Shown: positions 6,426 to 11,524, counted from the stretch's first letter. The stretch: 13,033 nucleotides of DNA from Baffinella frigidus (GCA_026770585.1 MU646488.1:260459-273491), one strand, 5' to 3'. Notes: a model not told the origin generated them from the sequence alone. Program-made: numbers and translations.

Positions 6426-6544
6426 CTGAATAGTCCCAGAACCATGTCCGTCTTCCCGGCTTCGGCCATGGTGCGGAGGAAACGCTCGTTGTTTTCGTTG
6501 AGTTTCATCGACGACACCCCGTGCACCTCCCCGATTTTGGCCAC
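6426..6544 (-). CDS. Exon-like module, PPR-like helical hairpin (tentative)
   Basis: The minus-strand frame is bounded by GATCAG|GTGGCC and CTATTCAG|GTTTCC, both good splice borders. It is 119 nt and open, entering in phase 0 and leaving in phase 2. The peptide starts VAKIGEVHGVSSMKLNENNE and continues RFLRTMAEAGKTDMVLGLFR. The last 20 residues fit the spacing of a pentatricopeptide repeat (..L......AG....VL.LF), a fold used by organelle RNA-binding proteins, but one repeat is weak evidence and another helical repeat is possible. The 5' end (VAKIGEVHG) is duplicated at 6680-6703, and the 3' half recurs near 5431 and 5650. GTTTCGAAACG-type repeats follow on the sense strand. Confidence 0.5.
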
Positions 6545-6560
6545 CTGATCGGACGCGACC

Positions 6561-6684
6561 GAGGACACGACAGGGGTCAGATGGTACGAAGGAGGACACG
6601 ACACAGTTTAGACGGTACACAGGAGGACACGACACAGTTTAGCCGGTACATAGGCGGACACGACAGGAGGACACCCCATGGACC
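6561..6684. repeat. 31-bp tandem repeat, four copies
   Basis: Unit GAGGACACGACACAGTTTAG plus ACGGTACACAG, starting at 6561, 6592, 6623 and 6654 with increasing divergence at the ends. It separates the two copies of the VAKIGEVHG exon start, and so lies within presumed intron or duplicated-exon sequence. Confidence 0.9.
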
Positions 6685-6703
6685 TCTCCGATTTTGGCTA
6701 CCT
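6680..6703 (-). pseudogene. Duplicated 5' end of the PPR-like module
   Basis: The minus strand reads CCAG|GTAGCCAAAATCGGAGAGG (VAKIGEVHG), matching the start of the exon at 6426-6544 including its CAG acceptor. It breaks off after about ten codons at the 31-bp repeat array. Confidence 0.6.
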
Positions 6704-6714
6704 GGGATTTTAGA

Positions 6715-6895
6715 ATGGGTTGGGGTTTAGGGTGTTAAGGTATTAGTAGGATTTTGGGTTTGGGTTTTTGGGTTTTGGGTTTCGGGTTTTGGGTTTTGGG
6801 TTTTGGATTTTGGGTTTTGGGTTCTGGGTTTAGCGTTTGGGGTCTAGGGTTTGGGGTTTAAGGTTGAGGGTTGAGGGTTGAGGGTCTAGTGTCCA
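6715..6895 (+). repeat. TTTTGGG/TTTGGGG heptamer tract
   Basis: GGGTTTTGGGTTTCGGGTTT units in 7-bp register, then GGGTTGA heptamers repeated three times near 6862-6885. Locally homogenised to TTTTGGG, unlike the neighbouring tracts. Confidence 0.9.
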
Positions 6896-6954
6896 GGTTT
6901 TTGGGGTTAGGCCTCAGGCTCCAGGATTTAGGAACCCGGCGCACTTTTGAGCCA

Positions 6955-7373
6955 GGACCTCTGCGATCATATCCTAACCGATTCTTGATCAGAATCCGAC
7001 CGAAACACGAGATATTAAACTCTAAACATTTCAGGATTGAGGAATTCGGCGAACGTTTGAGCCACGACTGCAGCGGTTAGTGTTTCGTGTTTCGTGTTTG
7101 GGGTTTAGTGTTTAGTGTTTAGTGTTTAGCGTTGAGTGTTTAGGGATGCACCCACCCCCGCGGAGGTTGAGCAGACGCCCCTGGGCGACAGATCCACACA
7201 GCGGGCACCACGAATCGTGCGTGCCTAAGTCTGTCTAGGGGTGCTAGGAACACGCAAGACAGTCACGACCGACCGTCTGGCTTCGGCGTCCGCTCACGAG
7301 CCTGCCGGCGGGGCTACGACAAGAATGTTTGGTCGGATTCTGACCAAGAATCAGTTAGGATATCCGCAGGACC
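6955..7373. repeat. Inverted repeat with ~50-bp arms
   Basis: Left arm 6955-7006 (GGACCTCTGCGATCATATCC onward) is complementary to right arm 7327-7373 with a few mismatches and one small gap. Each arm contains a GATTCT...AGAATC inner dyad. Between the arms are a diverged direct repeat of the left flank (AGGAA..CGGCG.AC.TTTGAGCCA at about 6930 and 7039), a TTTAGTG tract and about 180 bp of unassigned unique sequence. It separates the minus-strand modules on the left from the plus-strand modules on the right. No transposase. Confidence 0.75.
7077..7147 (+). repeat. TTTAGTG/TTTCGTG heptamer tract
   Basis: GTGTTTC, GTGTTTA and GAGTTTA-like units in 7-bp register, lying between the arms of the inverted repeat at 6955-7373. 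Another local variant of the same heptamer. Confidence 0.9.
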
Positions 7374-7379
7374 AGCATA

Positions 7380-7414
7380 TGCCCCTACGTATGGCCTCGC
7401 GTAGGGTCCTATGA
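7380..7414. repeat. Hairpin CCTACG...CGTAGG with downstream GTCCTA, copy A
   Basis: CCCCTACGTATGGCCTCGCG followed by TAGGGTCCTA forms a stem-loop. A related hairpin lies at about 9847-9881 (CCCTACGGGTTGCCTACCGT then AGGGTCCTAG). The shared GCCT..CGTAGGGTCCTA suggests common descent. Confidence 0.55.
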
Positions 7415-7431
7415 ATTATTCACTTGTGGAG

Positions 7432-7561
7432 TAACCCCTAAACCCTACGCCCGAATCACTTTGCCCTAAGCTCTAAACGCCCGAAGGTCTAGCCAGATCC
7501 AAGACTGACGCGAAAGACTGATCACACCCTAAACACTAAACCCCATGCCCTAAACCCCACC
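7432..7561 (+). repeat. C-rich CCCTAAAC tract upstream of MsrB exon
   Basis: Loose CCCTAAACCC, GCCCTAAGCTCTAAAC and CCCTAAACACTAAACCCC units run into CCCCACCAG|, the acceptor of the MsrB exon. As intron sequence it supplies both a pyrimidine-rich stretch and CTAAAC, which resembles a branch-point motif. Confidence 0.8.
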
Positions 7562-7563
7562 AG

Positions 7564-7635
7564 GAGGGGACCTACGGGTGCGTGGGGTGCGGCGCGCCCC
7601 TCTACAAAGCCTCTGCCAAGTTCGACTCCGGCTGC
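7564..7635 (+). CDS. msrB: Exon of peptide methionine-R-sulfoxide reductase (MsrB/SelR domain)
   Basis: The exon follows CCCCACCAG| and reads EGTYGCVGCGAPLYKASAKF then DSGC, 24 codons in phase 0. This is the conserved early MsrB block: the first zinc-binding CxxC (CVGC), APLY and KFDSGC. MsrB reduces methionine-R-sulfoxide in proteins using thioredoxin, and plastid forms are common in plants and algae. The family normally continues GWPAF; here the next bases are GTAGTCC, a possible donor, after which the reading frame loses similarity. The second CxxC and the catalytic cysteine are not seen in this window, so this is either one exon of a gene whose other exons I could not find or an orphaned duplicate. 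The downstream sequence resembles that found after the exon at 10544-10654. Confidence 0.8.
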
Positions 7636-7687
7636 GTAGTCCACTGTGTGGCTGGGCGGCGGGAGTTCTCGCTTCCCCTCAGACGGG

Positions 7688-7800
7688 TTGACAGACTATT
7701 CTCAAGTGGTCACGCTGGGTGTGTGGTGTGGTACACATCCGTCAACTTTGGCGAGAAACAGGGCCCGGGCGCGCCAAACTTGCGAGGGCGAATCAGACGG
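7688..7800 (+). repeat. Dispersed intron-like segment, copy 1
   Basis: Contains TTGACAGACTATTCTCAAG, CTGGGTG, GTACACATCCGTCAACTTTG, GGGCCCGGG and GCGAGGGCGAATCAGAC. The same ordered pieces appear at 10668-10760 and 10847-10945. It ends in a GAGAGAGAG run. Confidence 0.7.
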
Positions 7801-7992
7801 AGAGAGAGAGCGGGGGTTCCCGCTCCTCGCGCCAGCAGAGAACCTGCCCACCCGGACCCCATCCTGGGGAGACACCTTGCTTGACGCCACCCACATCCCC
7901 CACGATCCACAATCGCTGCCCCGTCCAGCCAGTTCCCTTCCACGCCTTTCCCTCTTCTGTCAACAGACAACTCTCCCCTGCTCTTCCACCAG

Positions 7993-8020
7993 ATTTTTCC
8001 AAGTGGAAGCTTCCCTCGAG
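7993..8020 (+). CDS. Candidate 28-nt microexon
   Basis: A long pyrimidine-rich stretch from about 7918 ends CTCTTCCACCAG|, then 28 bases, then GAG|GTAAGC, a near-ideal donor. Possible peptides include FPSGSFPR or FQVEASLE, depending on phase. No family is recognised. The donor lies at the edge of a hairpin (8013-8038). The evidence is splice signals only. Confidence 0.35.
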
Positions 8021-8038
8021 GTAAGCGTGCCTCGAGGG
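8013..8038. repeat. 9-bp hairpin across the splice donor
   Basis: CCCTCGAGG (8013-8021) pairs with CCTCGAGGG (8030-8038) across the 8-base loop TAAGCGTG. The candidate donor GT at 8021-8022 falls at the stem-loop junction. Confidence 0.75.
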
Positions 8039-8239
8039 ATACGGCACTGCGGGATACCGACGGGGGCTGGTCGTAAAATGGTCAAGAGGATGGGATGAAG
8101 GGTAGAGTCTGGTGGGGGCAGCTGTGTAGGAGATTCAAAGGGCTGGGGTGCAGCGGGCCATCTGCAGTGGGGAAGCCCACATTGGGACTCCACCACCTCC
8201 CCGTGCCCCGCACCCTGCCCCGTGAACCCTTGCCTTGGC

Positions 8240-9073
8240 TTAGGACCCGTGGCGAGCAGCGGGGACCTCAGTGCGCTGTGTGAAGCCGCAGTCGCACAGC
8301 GCACTGAGGTCCTTGGACTGGTCCGCGCCCATCCTTGCTGGCTGGTGGTCCCGCCTCGCAGCTTGCCCGTTCTCCTCGTCTTCCACCTCCTCAGCGCCCT
8401 TGCGCGGAACGGCGAAAAAGTTAACTTTGGAAGGGAAATTCAACTTTACGCGACAACAATTTGACCACAGCATCCAGGGTATTTCGTGGCTGGCATTTGA
8501 GCCGTTGGCTAGCATTTGAGCCATTTTCTCTGAAAACGTGACTTTTGAAAAATCTTCTGTGTAAATTTGACTTTTGAAATACCCCCCCTGCACATCCTGG
8601 ATGGAGGCTCGTAACCTTAAGAAAAACCGGCGGGACCGACGCCTGGGCAAACTTTGTGGTGGAAGACGACCCCTCTTCTCTCCGCGGGAGAATCTCTTCT
8701 CCTGTGGCGGCTGCCCAGGACCGTGCGGACGCCGCCCCTCCACGTTGGGTTGTGGCGGGGAACCGCCCAAGGCGCTGTCGCCCCCCAAGGGACCCGGGCG
8801 AAAACGCGGGAGTTGGAGACGTCTACGAGGGCCTCCGCCTGAGAAGGCTGCGTTTTCGGCATGTCCAACTACTGGACGCCGAGCGCGTCGCAGCGCACGA
8901 TCCCCATGACGGCGCTGCATATGGGGGGCCTCAACAGCAAAGTGACGCTGGCTCCGCTGTTCAAGGGCGCGGGAGTTGCGAAGCGGCTTGACAAATCGCG
9001 GCGGGGCAAGGTGCGTGCTCCGCACCCGGATGCGTTTGCAGGAGGGGAGGGGTCGACGCTGGCTGGACCCCAC
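8240..9073 (-). CDS. Longest open frame, 277 codons, doubtful
   Basis: An uninterrupted minus-strand frame from ATG, with no recognised family. Its first half is Arg/Pro-rich and lies antisense to a better coding candidate (8861-9010). Its last part is encoded by the perfect hairpin at 8263-8312. The middle (DVQGGYFKSQIYTEDFSKVT) is less biased, but I see no motif. In sequence this GC-rich a chance frame of this size is plausible, so I keep it only as a flagged possibility. Confidence 0.15.
   Translation of the reverse strand: MGSSQRRPLPSCKRIRVRSTHLAPPRFVKPLRNSRALEQRSQRHFAVEAPHMQRRHGDRALRRARRPVVGHAENAAFSGGGPRRRLQLPRFRPGPLGGDSALGGSPPQPNVEGRRPHGPGQPPQEKRFSRGEKRGRLPPQSLPRRRSRRFFLRLRASIQDVQGGYFKSQIYTEDFSKVTFSEKMAQMLANGSNASHEIPWMLWSNCCRVKLNFPSKVNFFAVPRKGAEEVEDEENGQAARRDHQPARMGADQSKDLSALCDCGFTQRTEVPAARHGS
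8263..8312. repeat. Perfect 18-bp-arm hairpin
   Basis: GGACCTCAGTGCGCTGTG (8263-8280) and its exact complement (8295-8312) flank a 14-base loop. Both arms are perfect and non-coding in context. The rest of 8100-8600 has no recognised gene; short direct repeats GCATTTGAGCC (about 8489 and 8513) and GACTTTTGAAA (about 8540 and 8568) are present. Confidence 0.9.
8861..9010 (+). CDS. Candidate first coding exon, 50 codons, unknown product
   Basis: The ATG at 8861 lies downstream of an in-frame TGA and opens MSNYWTPSASQRTIPMTALH, continuing MGGLNSKVTLAPLFKGAGVA and KRLDKSRRGK to AAG|GTGCGTGC, a good donor. It is 150 nt, phase 0, with amino-acid use that looks natural (mixed hydrophobics, basic C-terminal end). 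No domain is recognised. The sequence after the donor turns into TTTAGCG heptamers and reaches TTCCGTAGCAG| at about 9180, a possible acceptor for the next module. The first ~16 residues are Ser/Thr-rich and low in acidic residues, which is compatible with, but not proof of, an organelle-targeting peptide. Confidence 0.45.
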
Positions 9074-9106
9074 GTTGATCCTGGTGTAGGTGTCGAGGGG
9101 TCTACG

Positions 9107-9172
9107 CTTAGGGTTTAGCGTTGATCGATTAGCATTTAGAGTTGAGCGTTTAGCGATTAGCGTTTAGCGTTT
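9107..9172 (+). repeat. TTTAGCG heptamer tract
   Basis: GGGTTTAGCG, GCATTTAGAG, GCGTTTAGCG and similar units mostly in 7-bp register, homogenised to TTTAGCG. It is followed by TCCGTAGCAG|, a candidate acceptor. Confidence 0.85.
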
Positions 9173-9180
9173 CCGTAGCA

Positions 9181-9285
9181 GGGGCGAGTGGTGGCATATC
9201 CCTGGAGGAGGCATATTGCCCACCAGAAGTGGACCAAATCGCGATATGGAGACCTGTGGGCAATTTCACCGAGGGATAAACCCTG
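9181..9285 (+). pseudogene. GGVTLEE-type module, copy 1 (GGISLEEA)
   Basis: After GTAGCAG|, one frame reads ASGGISLEEAYC, matching GGVTLEEAS of the exon at 10544-10654. It continues PPEVDQIAIWRPVGNFTEG to a stop, unlike the better copies. It overlaps the left arm of the inverted repeat at 9220-9347. Confidence 0.5.
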
Positions 9286-9347
9286 AGGGTTTATCACCCA
9301 GGGGAATTCAACTTTTGCGATCGCTCGATTTGGTTCACTTCTGGTGG
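9220..9347. repeat. Foldback with ~26-bp arms
   Basis: CCACCAGAAGTGGACCAAAT (from 9220) is complementary to the segment 9321-9347 with one mismatch and a 2-base bulge. An inner 21-bp dyad, GATAAACCC TGA GGGTTTATC, lies at 9275-9295. Non-coding and MITE-like in size. Confidence 0.75.
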
Positions 9348-9434
9348 CTGGTGGGCTGCCTCAGTCCCATTTGGGTTGCCCTCCACCCCAACGCAGCCCC
9401 CCCCCCCAGACTTCCGCCCCCCACCTCGCAGAAG

Positions 9435-9562
9435 GCAGGTAGGGTTTAGGGTTTAGGGTAAGCAGAGTGGCCCGTGAACTTAAACCCCCTCAACCCCCTC
9501 AACCCTAAACCCCTCTTACACCCCTAACACCCCTAACTTAGAACCCTAAACCCCTCGCAGCA
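9435..9562 (+). repeat. Mixed TTTAGGG and CCCTAAAC tracts
   Basis: A short GGGTTTAGGG run (9440-9460) is followed by a C-rich CCCCTCAACCCCCTC/CCCTAAACCCC tract (about 9483-9558) that ends CCCCTCGCAG|, the acceptor before GGVTLEE-type copy 2. The strand polarity reverses inside 30 bp. Confidence 0.8.
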
Positions 9563-9590
9563 GGCAGCGGGGTATCCCTGCCAGGGACTG
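9561..9590 (+). pseudogene. GGVTLEE-type module, copy 2 (SGVSLPGT)
   Basis: After CTCGCAG|, GCAGCGGGGTATCCCTGCCA reads SGVSLPGT in one frame, resembling the opening of the module. A stop follows at once and the next heptamer tract begins. Confidence 0.4.
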
Positions 9591-9686
9591 TTTAGGGTTT
9601 AGGGTTTAGGGTTTAGGGTTTAGGGTTTAGGGTTTAGAGTTTAGAGTTTAGAGTTTAGGGTTCAGGGGTTAGGGGTTAGGGGTTGA
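9587..9686 (+). repeat. TTTAGGG/TTTAGAG heptamer tract
   Basis: Seven perfect TTTAGGG units pass to three TTTAGAG units, back to TTTAGGG, then GGGGTTA units. The best canonical run in the window after 2493-2535. Confidence 0.95.
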
Positions 9687-9880
9687 AGTTTTTCAGGGGG
9701 ATATCCCTACCGGGGGCTGCTGCAGGGAATCATAGAATCGAATGGGAAAAGCGCGCCACCCCTGACGACCCACACAGCGTTCTACGAAGGGATTTTCGGC
9801 CCATCTCGGGCCGAGTTTCCGTTACCTTATCCGCAGGAACCCCCCTATGGCCCTACGGGTTGCCTACCGTAGGGTCCTAG
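9683..9880 (+). pseudogene. GGVTLEE-type module, copy 3 with downstream open frame
   Basis: Begins at TTTTTCAG|GGGGGATATCCC. The frame from ATG 9683 reads RGISLPGAAAGNHRIEWEKR and stays open to 9880. The AGGGAATCATAGAATCGAAT segment is echoed at about 9970 (AGGGAACCAGCGAATCGAAT), so the copy at 9946 shares more than the GG(V/I)SL motif. The last part (about 9847-9881) is the CCTACGG/CCGTAGG hairpin described at 7380. Function unknown. Confidence 0.4.
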
Positions 9881-9945
9881 GTCTTGTCGCTTAGGGGTTG
9901 TTCAACCCCCCTTCGAAGTCCGCTGGGTGGACACCTTAAGCGCAG

Positions 9946-10009
9946 GGAGGGGCGGGGTATCGCCGCCCGAGGGAACCAGCGAATCGAATCGGGAAAACTT
10001 CAACACCCC
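9946..10009 (+). pseudogene. GGVTLEE-type module, copy 4 (GGVSPPEG)
   Basis: After AAGCGCAG|, one frame reads GGVSPPEGTSESNRENFN. Nucleotide similarity to copy 3 continues through GAATCGAATCGGGAAAA with a 1-base indel. Confidence 0.45.
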
Positions 10010-10030
10010 ACCCCTAGCCTCTAAACCCAG

Positions 10031-10070
10031 GAGAGGGGTGGGGTAACGCTGGAGGAGACGTCGGAAAGAC
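10031..10070 (+). pseudogene. GGVTLEE-type module, copy 5
   Basis: CTAAACCCAG| is followed by ERGGVTLEETSERLQ in phase 0, close to EKGGVTLEEASDYF of the best copy. It ends after about 14 codons in a CCCCTAACCC tract (10075-10160). Confidence 0.55.
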
Positions 10071-10074
10071 TCCA

Positions 10075-10165
10075 ACCCCTCACCCCTACCCCCCAACTCC
10101 TAACCCCCAACTTCTAACCCCCACCCCCTAACTCCTTAATCCTAACCCCTAAACCCAAAACCCGT
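10075..10165 (+). repeat. C-rich CCCCTAACTCC/CCCTAAACCC tract
   Basis: Loose telomere-like repeats with CTAAC units, leading to AAACCCGTACAG|, the acceptor of the next module copy. The identical acceptor context AAACCCGTACAG|GAGA recurs at 10532-10547. Confidence 0.85.
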
Positions 10166-10169
10166 ACAG

Positions 10170-10240
10170 GAGAGGGGCGGGGTATCGCTGGAGGAGACGT
10201 CCGACTGTTTCGGCGGGGACTCGCATGTACCTTCCTGGGA
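10170..10240 (+). pseudogene. GGVTLEE-type module, copy 6, truncated by minisatellite
   Basis: CCCGTACAG| is followed by ERGGVSLEETSDCFGGDSH in phase 0, aligned with EKGGVTLEEASDYFGGDTR. A small deletion changes the frame before CCTTCCTGGG, and the module is then replaced by the 20-bp repeat array at 10241. The rest (LGLL...DEAA) is lost. Confidence 0.6.
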
Positions 10241-10440
10241 GACTTGTAAGGTTTATACTGACTTGTAACGTTTCATACTGACTTGTAGCGTTTTATACTG
10301 ACATGTAGCGTTTTATACCGACTTGTAGCGTTTCATACTGACGTGTAGGTTATTTAATACCGACTTGTGAGTTTTACAATGACTTGTAGGTTGTTTTATA
10401 CTGACTGACTGAACTGACTGACTTGTAGCGTGGTATGCAG
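10241..10440 (+). repeat. 20-bp minisatellite GACTTGTAGCGTTTTATACT, about nine copies
   Basis: Unit lengths are 19, 20, 20, 20, 20, 22, 19 and 22 bp, followed by a GACTGACTGA run and a final GACTTGTAGCG. Divergence is highest at the right. It starts exactly where module copy 6 breaks off and ends at GGTATGCAG|, the acceptor of copy 7. Confidence 0.95.
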
Positions 10441-10470
10441 AAAGGCGGGGTAACGCTCTCGGAGGCGTAC
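10441..10470 (+). pseudogene. GGVTLEE-type module, copy 7 (KGGVTLSEA)
   Basis: GGTATGCAG| is followed by AAAGGCGGGGTAACGCTCTC (KGGVTLSEA), then a C-run and CCCTAAACCC. Only the first nine codons are left. Confidence 0.5.
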
Positions 10471-10477
10471 CCCCCCC

Positions 10478-10543
10478 CCCCTAAACCCTAACCCCTAAAC
10501 CCTGCACCCTAACCCTTAACCCCTGAACCGAAAACCCGTACAG
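10478..10543 (+). repeat. CCCTAAACCC tract before the complete module
   Basis: CCCCTAAACCCTAACCCCTA units, then AACCGAAAACCCGTACAG|, the acceptor of the exon at 10544. A clear case of C-rich telomere-like sequence on the sense strand ending in an acceptor. Confidence 0.85.
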
Positions 10544-10654
10544 GAGAAGGGAGGGGTAACGCTGGAGGAAGCGTCGGACTATTTCGGGGGAGACACCCGC
10601 ATGGCTCGCACCTTCCTGGGCCTGCTCCACCCTGAGGGCCAGGACGAGGCTGCG
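10544..10654 (+). CDS. Exon-like module, 37 codons (GGVTLEEASDYF...), best copy
   Basis: Bounded by CCCGTACAG| and GAGGCTGCG|GTAACC, exactly 111 nt, phase 0 at both ends and open. The peptide is EKGGVTLEEASDYFGGDTRM then ARTFLGLLHPEGQDEAA. I do not recognise a family; it could be one turn of an alpha-helical or EF-hand-like repeat, but no metal-binding spacing is convincing. Seven relatives lie at 9181-10470 and a 3' half-copy at 10769-10825, all on the plus strand and most behind a CAG acceptor, which argues for repeated duplication of an exon with its intron. Conserved third positions vary more than amino acids between copies 5, 6 and this one, a hint of past coding. Confidence 0.55.
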
Positions 10655-10945
10655 GTAACCGCCTATTCTTAAGTTGATAGTCTGGGTAAGTGGTACGAAT
10701 CCGTCAACTTTGGCGCGGAAGAGTGCCCGGGTGAGGCAAATTGGCGAGGTTGAATGAGCCTTTGAGAGCACATGGCGCGCACCTTCCTGGGCCTGCTCCC
10801 CCCTTCAGGGCAGGATGAGGCCGCGGTGGGCGCTCCCGGACTATTCGTAAGTTGACACTCTGGGTGAGCGGTATGGATTCGTCAACTTTAGGGAGAGAAA
10901 GGGCCCGGGGAGGCAAATTGACGAGATTGAATAGACTGAGAGGAT
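10599..10945 (+). repeat. ~171-bp tandem duplication (module 3' half plus intron-like segment)
   Basis: ACCTTCCTGGGCCTGCTCC at 10610 recurs at 10781, a shift of 171 bp. The following segment also recurs: CTATTC(T/G)TAAGTTGA, CTGGGT, GTCAACTTT, GCCCGGG, GAGGCAAATTG(G/A)CGAG. These post-donor pieces are the same dispersed segment seen after the MsrB exon at 7688-7800. Confidence 0.75.
10769..10825 (+). pseudogene. 3' half-copy of the 37-codon module
   Basis: HMARTFLGLLPPSGQDEAA, ending GCCGCG|GTGGGC at the same exon border as 10654. It lacks the GGVTLEE half and has no acceptor. It arises from the 171-bp tandem duplication. Confidence 0.6.
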
Positions 10946-10974
10946 GAGGTGGCGGTGAGCACCCCAACCCGGAG

Positions 10975-11060
10975 CCCTTACACCCCAAACCCAAACCCTT
11001 AACCCTAACCCCCAAACCCTAACCGCAAAGCTGGACCCAAACCGCAAACGCAAACCGCAG
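10975..11060 (+). repeat. CCCAAACCCTAACCC tract
   Basis: CCCCAAACCCAAACCCTTAA, then CCCTAACCCCCAAACCCTAA and ACCGCAAACGC-type variants, ending CAAACCGCAG|GGGACTGCCC, an acceptor-like border with no recognised module behind it. Confidence 0.8.
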
Positions 11061-11074
11061 GGGACTGCCCTGGC

Positions 11075-11227
11075 TAATCCGGGGACATGTTTAATTTAAA
11101 AGAAAATGGATCCCTATGTGTTCATAGGAGTTGGAAGAAGATTAATAAGGGCCCTAACTAAATTTAATTAGGGCAGAATCCGGTTTGATAGTCCATCTTC
11201 TTTTCAATTAAACATGCACCCGGATGA
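11075..11227. mobile_element. AT-rich foldback (MITE-like), 30-bp arms
   Basis: Arms 11075-11104 and 11198-11227 pair at 26 of 30 positions (core CATGTTTAATT). Inside are CCTATG/CATAGG and GCCCTAA/TTAGGGC (11151-11174) stem-loops. AT-rich against GC-rich flanks, with no coding capacity. Confidence 0.75.
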
Positions 11228-11292
11228 TAGAGCGTTTGCGGCAATTGTTGTCCGTTTTGGACGTACGGTTTCCCCGTTTCCCCGTTTTGAAA

Positions 11293-11402
11293 TGGACTTA
11301 TAGGGTTTTAGAGCGAGAAGTAAAACAAAAGTGTTGTTTTAAATAGTACCAGAAGCGCGTTTCCGGTACTATTTAAAATCCTTGTCACGTCCTATAAGTC
11401 CA
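11293..11402. mobile_element. Foldback with two stems (12-bp outer, 14-bp inner)
   Basis: TGGACTTATAGG (11293-11304) and CCTATAAGTCCA (11391-11402) are exact outer arms. TTTTAAATAGTACC (11337-11350) and GGTACTATTTAAAA (11365-11378) are exact inner arms around a 14-base loop. AT-rich, MITE-like, no coding capacity. Confidence 0.8.
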
Positions 11403-11442
11403 ATTCCAACGGCTGTTCTTCAGAGACCAGGCGCTGACTTGC

Positions 11443-11523
11443 TCAACCCCCAACCCCGTCAACCCCCAACCCCTGACCCCCGACCCCCACACCTTGCACC
11501 CTAAACCCCAAACGCGAACCGCC
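11443..11523 (+). repeat. CCCCAACCCC/CCCTAAACCCC tract
   Basis: C-rich telomere-like sequence ending CGCGAACCGCCG|GTGACAGC. Sister copies have CAG at this place, so the acceptor AG is mutated to CG here. Confidence 0.75.
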
Positions 11524-11524
11524 G

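Noticed and set aside
9587-9686. A true chromosome end
   Set aside because: Canonical runs are only six or seven units, internal, and found in both orientations; they are interstitial.
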